This document shows, in pieces, positions 6,655 to 9,381 of a DNA stretch of 9,381 nt. This stretch comes from Ramlibacter sp. GTDB taxonomy: Bacteria; Pseudomonadota; Gammaproteobacteria; Burkholderiales; Burkholderiaceae_C. The DNA lies in assembly GCA_025351615.1 (NCBI GenBank), contig JANXVP010000536.1:1-9381 (forward strand), given 5' to 3'. Every line of letters begins with the position of its first letter. Within the stretch, counting starts at the first letter, position 1. Made by a program: the position numbers and the translations under genes. The notes beneath the pieces are model-generated. The model did not search any database. It saw only the letters and a program-made list of their open reading frames with translations, and had not been told where the DNA came from.

Positions 6655-7636
6655 GACCTTCAGCACCGGCGCTGCCAAGGCCCCCGCTGCGCAGCCCGTG
6701 AACGCGCAGCCAGCCGGAGGGGCCGAACACGTCCTGCGCCGCCTCGAATGGACGGTGATCCGCCGCCTCGACGGCTTGCTGCAGGGCGACTACCGGACGC
6801 TCATGCGCGGTGCCGGGCTGGACCTGGCCGACCTGCGCGAGTACCAGCACCACGACGACGTGCGCCACATCGACTGGAACGTCACGGCACGGCTGCAGGT
6901 GCCGCACGTGCGCGTCTTCACCGAAGACCGCGAGATGGCGGCGTGGTTCCTGCTGGACCTGAGTCCTTCGGTCGACTTCGGATCGGGCGAGCAGCGCAAG
7001 CGCCAGGTGTCGGCCGAACTGGTCGCCGTGCTGGCGCGGATGCTGACCCGCCATGGCAACCGCGTCGGGGCGATGCTGTACGGATCGGGCGTCGACAGCG
7101 TCATCCCCGCGCGCGGCGGACGCCGCCACGTGCTGCACTTGCTCAACAGCATGCAGGTCCGGCCGGCGTCGGTGGAAGCCGGCCCGACGCGCCTGAACGA
7201 GTTGCTGGAAGCGGGGGGCGCGATGATCAAACGCCGCTCCACCGTGTTCGTGGTCTCCGACTTCATCACCGAACCGGGCTGGGAAAAACCGCTGGCCCGT
7301 CTGGCGCAGCGCCACGAAGTGGTGGCGGTGCGGCTGCTGGACCCGATGGAGCTGCAGTTGCCCGACCTCGGCCTGTTGACCATCCGCGATGCGGAAACCG
7401 GCGAACAGCTGCTGGTGGACACGCACGACGCGGGTTTTCGCAGGCGCTTCGCCCGGATCGCCGCACAGCGCGAAGCCGACTTGCGCCAGGCCCTGGTGCG
7501 CGCCGGTGTCGATGCGCTGGAACTGTCCACCGACGGCGACCTGGTGGACGCGGTCATGCGCTTCACCGAAATGCGCAAGCGCCGCTCGCGCCGCACGGCT
7601 GGCGGCCTGCCCGCCCACCTGAAGCAGGCGGCCTGA
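6635..7636 (+). CDS. DUF58 domain-containing protein (vWA-like partner of MoxR)
   Basis: This 333-residue soluble-looking protein carries the DUF58 signature around residues 57-83 (RGAGLDLADLREYQHHDDVR followed by HIDWN). A vWA-like core follows, beginning at FLLDLSPSVDFG (105-116), where DLSPS takes the place of the DxSxS metal-site motif. VVSDF at 206-210 fits the later vWA strand and Asp. The C-terminal tail is basic. It lacks the N-terminal membrane helices seen in many DUF58 proteins, so it is probably cytoplasmic. The ATG at 6635 lies inside the end of moxR, giving a 20-bp overlap and likely translational coupling; no good Shine-Dalgarno was seen. The vWA gene follows after 4 bp. Such proteins are known partners of MoxR ATPases; the substrate is unknown. 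Confidence 0.9.
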   Translation: MKSWLHKTFSTGAAKAPAAQPVNAQPAGGAEHVLRRLEWTVIRRLDGLLQGDYRTLMRGAGLDLADLREYQHHDDVRHIDWNVTARLQVPHVRVFTEDREMAAWFLLDLSPSVDFGSGEQRKRQVSAELVAVLARMLTRHGNRVGAMLYGSGVDSVIPARGGRRHVLHLLNSMQVRPASVEAGPTRLNELLEAGGAMIKRRSTVFVVSDFITEPGWEKPLARLAQRHEVVAVRLLDPMELQLPDLGLLTIRDAETGEQLLVDTHDAGFRRRFARIAAQREADLRQALVRAGVDALELSTDGDLVDAVMRFTEMRKRRSRRTAGGLPAHLKQAA

Positions 7637-7640
7637 CCCG

Positions 7641-8681
7641 ATGTACTTCCAGTGGCCTGAATTCCTGTGGCTGATGCTGGCGCTGCCGCTGCTGGTCGTG
7701 CTGTATCTGTGGCTGCTGCGACGCAAGAAAAAGATCGCGCTGCGCTATGCGTCGCTGTCGATCGTGAAGGAGGCCATGGGCCCGGGCCAGACCATTCGCC
7801 GCCACATTCCACCGGCGTTGTTCCTGCTCGCCCTGGGCCTGATGCTGGTGTCGGCGTCGCGGCCGATGGCCGTGATCACCCTGCCGTCGTCCCAGCAGAC
7901 CATCATGCTGGCGATGGACGTCTCCGGCAGCATGCGGGCCACCGACGTGCAGCCCAGCCGCATCGTGGCGGCGCAGAACGCCGCCAAGGCTTTTCTCGCC
8001 GACCTGCCGCGCCATGTGAAGGTCGGCATCGTCGCCTTTGCCGGCTCGGCGCAGGTGGCGCAGCTCCCCACCACCAACCGCGAAGACCTGGTCACCGCGA
8101 TCGACCGGTTCCAGTTGCAGCGCGCCACTGCCACCGGAAACGCAATCGTGATATCGCTGGCGACGCTGTTCCCCGACGCCGGGATCGAACTTGAGTCGCT
8201 GCAGACCGGCCGCGACCGCCAGCGCGGCTTTTCGCTGGACGCCGACAAGAAGGAGAAAAAGGCGTTCACGCCGGTGGCGCCGGGCTCGTACACCTCGGCT
8301 GCGATCATCATGCTGACCGACGGCCAGCGCACCACTGGCGTCGATCCGCTCGAAGCCGCCAAGCTCGCAGCCGACCGCGGCGTGCGCGTCTACACCGTGG
8401 GCATCGGCACCGTGGACGGCGAAACGATCGGATTCGAAGGCTGGTCGATGCGCGTGCGGCTGGACGAGGAAACCCTCAAGGCCATCGCCGCCAAGACCAA
8501 CGCCGAATACTTCTATGCCGGCACGGCCGAAAATCTCAAGAAGGTCTACAACACGCTCAGCTCGCGCCTGACGGTGGAGAAAAAAGAGACCGAGATCTCC
8601 GGCCTGCTCGCCCTCGCCGCCGCCGCGCTGTCGCTGCTCTCCGCCGGCCTGTCGCTGCTCTGGTTCAACCGGATCCTGTGA
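7641..8681 (+). CDS. Membrane-anchored vWA domain protein (BatA-like)
   Basis: This 346-residue protein has the BatA layout: two N-terminal membrane helices (about 8-26 and 57-73), a vWA domain facing the periplasm, and a C-terminal helix (about 320-342). The metal-ion-dependent adhesion site looks complete, with D93, S95 and S97 in DVSGSM, a Thr in the RATATGNA segment (161-168) and D227 in LTDG. A charged insertion at about 180-218 (including DADKKEKK) separates the usual helix from the LTDG strand; I recall similar insertions in other proteobacterial homologues. It starts 4 bp after the DUF58 stop and ends the operon. A BatB-type second vWA protein and TPR proteins that often follow are absent; the next gene is convergent lolD. 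It probably forms an envelope complex with MoxR and DUF58. Confidence 0.92.
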   Translation: MYFQWPEFLWLMLALPLLVVLYLWLLRRKKKIALRYASLSIVKEAMGPGQTIRRHIPPALFLLALGLMLVSASRPMAVITLPSSQQTIMLAMDVSGSMRATDVQPSRIVAAQNAAKAFLADLPRHVKVGIVAFAGSAQVAQLPTTNREDLVTAIDRFQLQRATATGNAIVISLATLFPDAGIELESLQTGRDRQRGFSLDADKKEKKAFTPVAPGSYTSAAIIMLTDGQRTTGVDPLEAAKLAADRGVRVYTVGIGTVDGETIGFEGWSMRVRLDEETLKAIAAKTNAEYFYAGTAENLKKVYNTLSSRLTVEKKETEISGLLALAAAALSLLSAGLSLLWFNRIL

Positions 8682-8690
8682 CCTGGTTTT

Positions 8691-8715
8691 TCATCCCGGG
8701 CTCGACCCGGGATGA
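8691..8715. repeat. Perfect 10-bp inverted repeat between convergent vWA and lolD genes
   Basis: TCATCCCGGG (8691-8700) and CCCGGGATGA (8706-8715) are perfect complements around a CTCGA loop. The element starts 10 bp after the vWA stop and lies 26 bp beyond the lolD stop. As RNA it would form a very stable hairpin from either strand. The plus transcript has TTTTT before the hairpin rather than after it, and the minus transcript has AAAAA after it, so it is not a canonical intrinsic terminator. The TCATCCCGGG...CCCGGGATGA form resembles dispersed REP-like palindromes of many proteobacteria. It may protect 3' ends or serve as a bidirectional, tract-less terminator. Confidence 0.7.
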
Positions 8716-8740
8716 CAGCTTTCGTCGGGATGCCGACCGC

Positions 8741-9381
<641 letters not shown>

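Noticed and set aside
6596..7812. Overlapping 376- and 340-codon minus-strand frames opposite the DUF58 and vWA genes
   Set aside because: Both are antisense shadows of clear DUF58 and vWA coding sequence and have biased composition.
8691..8715. Canonical Rho-independent terminator
   Set aside because: The stem is perfect, but neither strand has a U-run directly after it; the T tract precedes it on the plus strand.

Overview
The window is GC-rich and densely coded, and its gene families point to a betaproteobacterium, most likely of the order Burkholderiales. The pointers are a tripartite tricarboxylate transporter (TctB/TctA), an orphan GspE/PilB ATPase beside a spermidine-synthase-like protein, a YjjV-type TatD hydrolase, a PDZ-less S1C protease and a MoxR/DUF58/vWA cluster. 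This is judged from protein sequence by eye; no search was run.

Layout. Positions 1-3228 are all on the minus strand, read right to left: a spermidine-synthase-like protein, a GspE/PilB-type secretion ATPase 12 nt downstream, then after about 105 bp tctB and the first 21 codons of tctA. Positions 3251-3739 hold two broken genes joined head to head: the C-terminal ~71 codons of a beta-lactamase-related serine hydrolase (minus strand) abut the C-terminal ~90 codons of an MscS-type mechanosensitive channel (plus strand). This is what one deletion would leave after removing the 5' parts of a divergent gene pair. A complete TatD-family metal-dependent hydrolase follows on the minus strand and overlaps the tail of the channel fragment.

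Positions 4614-8681 are a plus-strand cluster of four genes. A membrane-anchored trypsin-like (HtrA/S1C) protease without a PDZ domain comes first. It is followed by a MoxR AAA+ ATPase, a DUF58 protein and a membrane-anchored vWA (BatA-type) protein. MoxR and DUF58 overlap by 20 bp, and DUF58 and vWA are 4 bp apart. The known logic of such sets is that a MoxR ATPase works with vWA proteins on envelope or metalloenzyme targets. The protease adds a possible envelope quality-control role, which is inference. The cluster ends at a 59-bp convergent gap with a perfect 10-bp inverted repeat. Beyond it lies lolD on the minus strand, cut by the window edge; it encodes the ATPase of the lipoprotein-release ABC transporter LolCDE.

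The points most worth a second look are the double-truncation junction near 3455-3469, the protease-MoxR-DUF58-vWA set, the spermidine-synthase relative that lacks hallmark residues yet sits tightly next to a GspE/PilB ATPase, and the palindrome at 8691-8715. No tRNA, rRNA, CRISPR array, transposase or prophage gene was seen. No gene-free stretch exceeds 300 bp.
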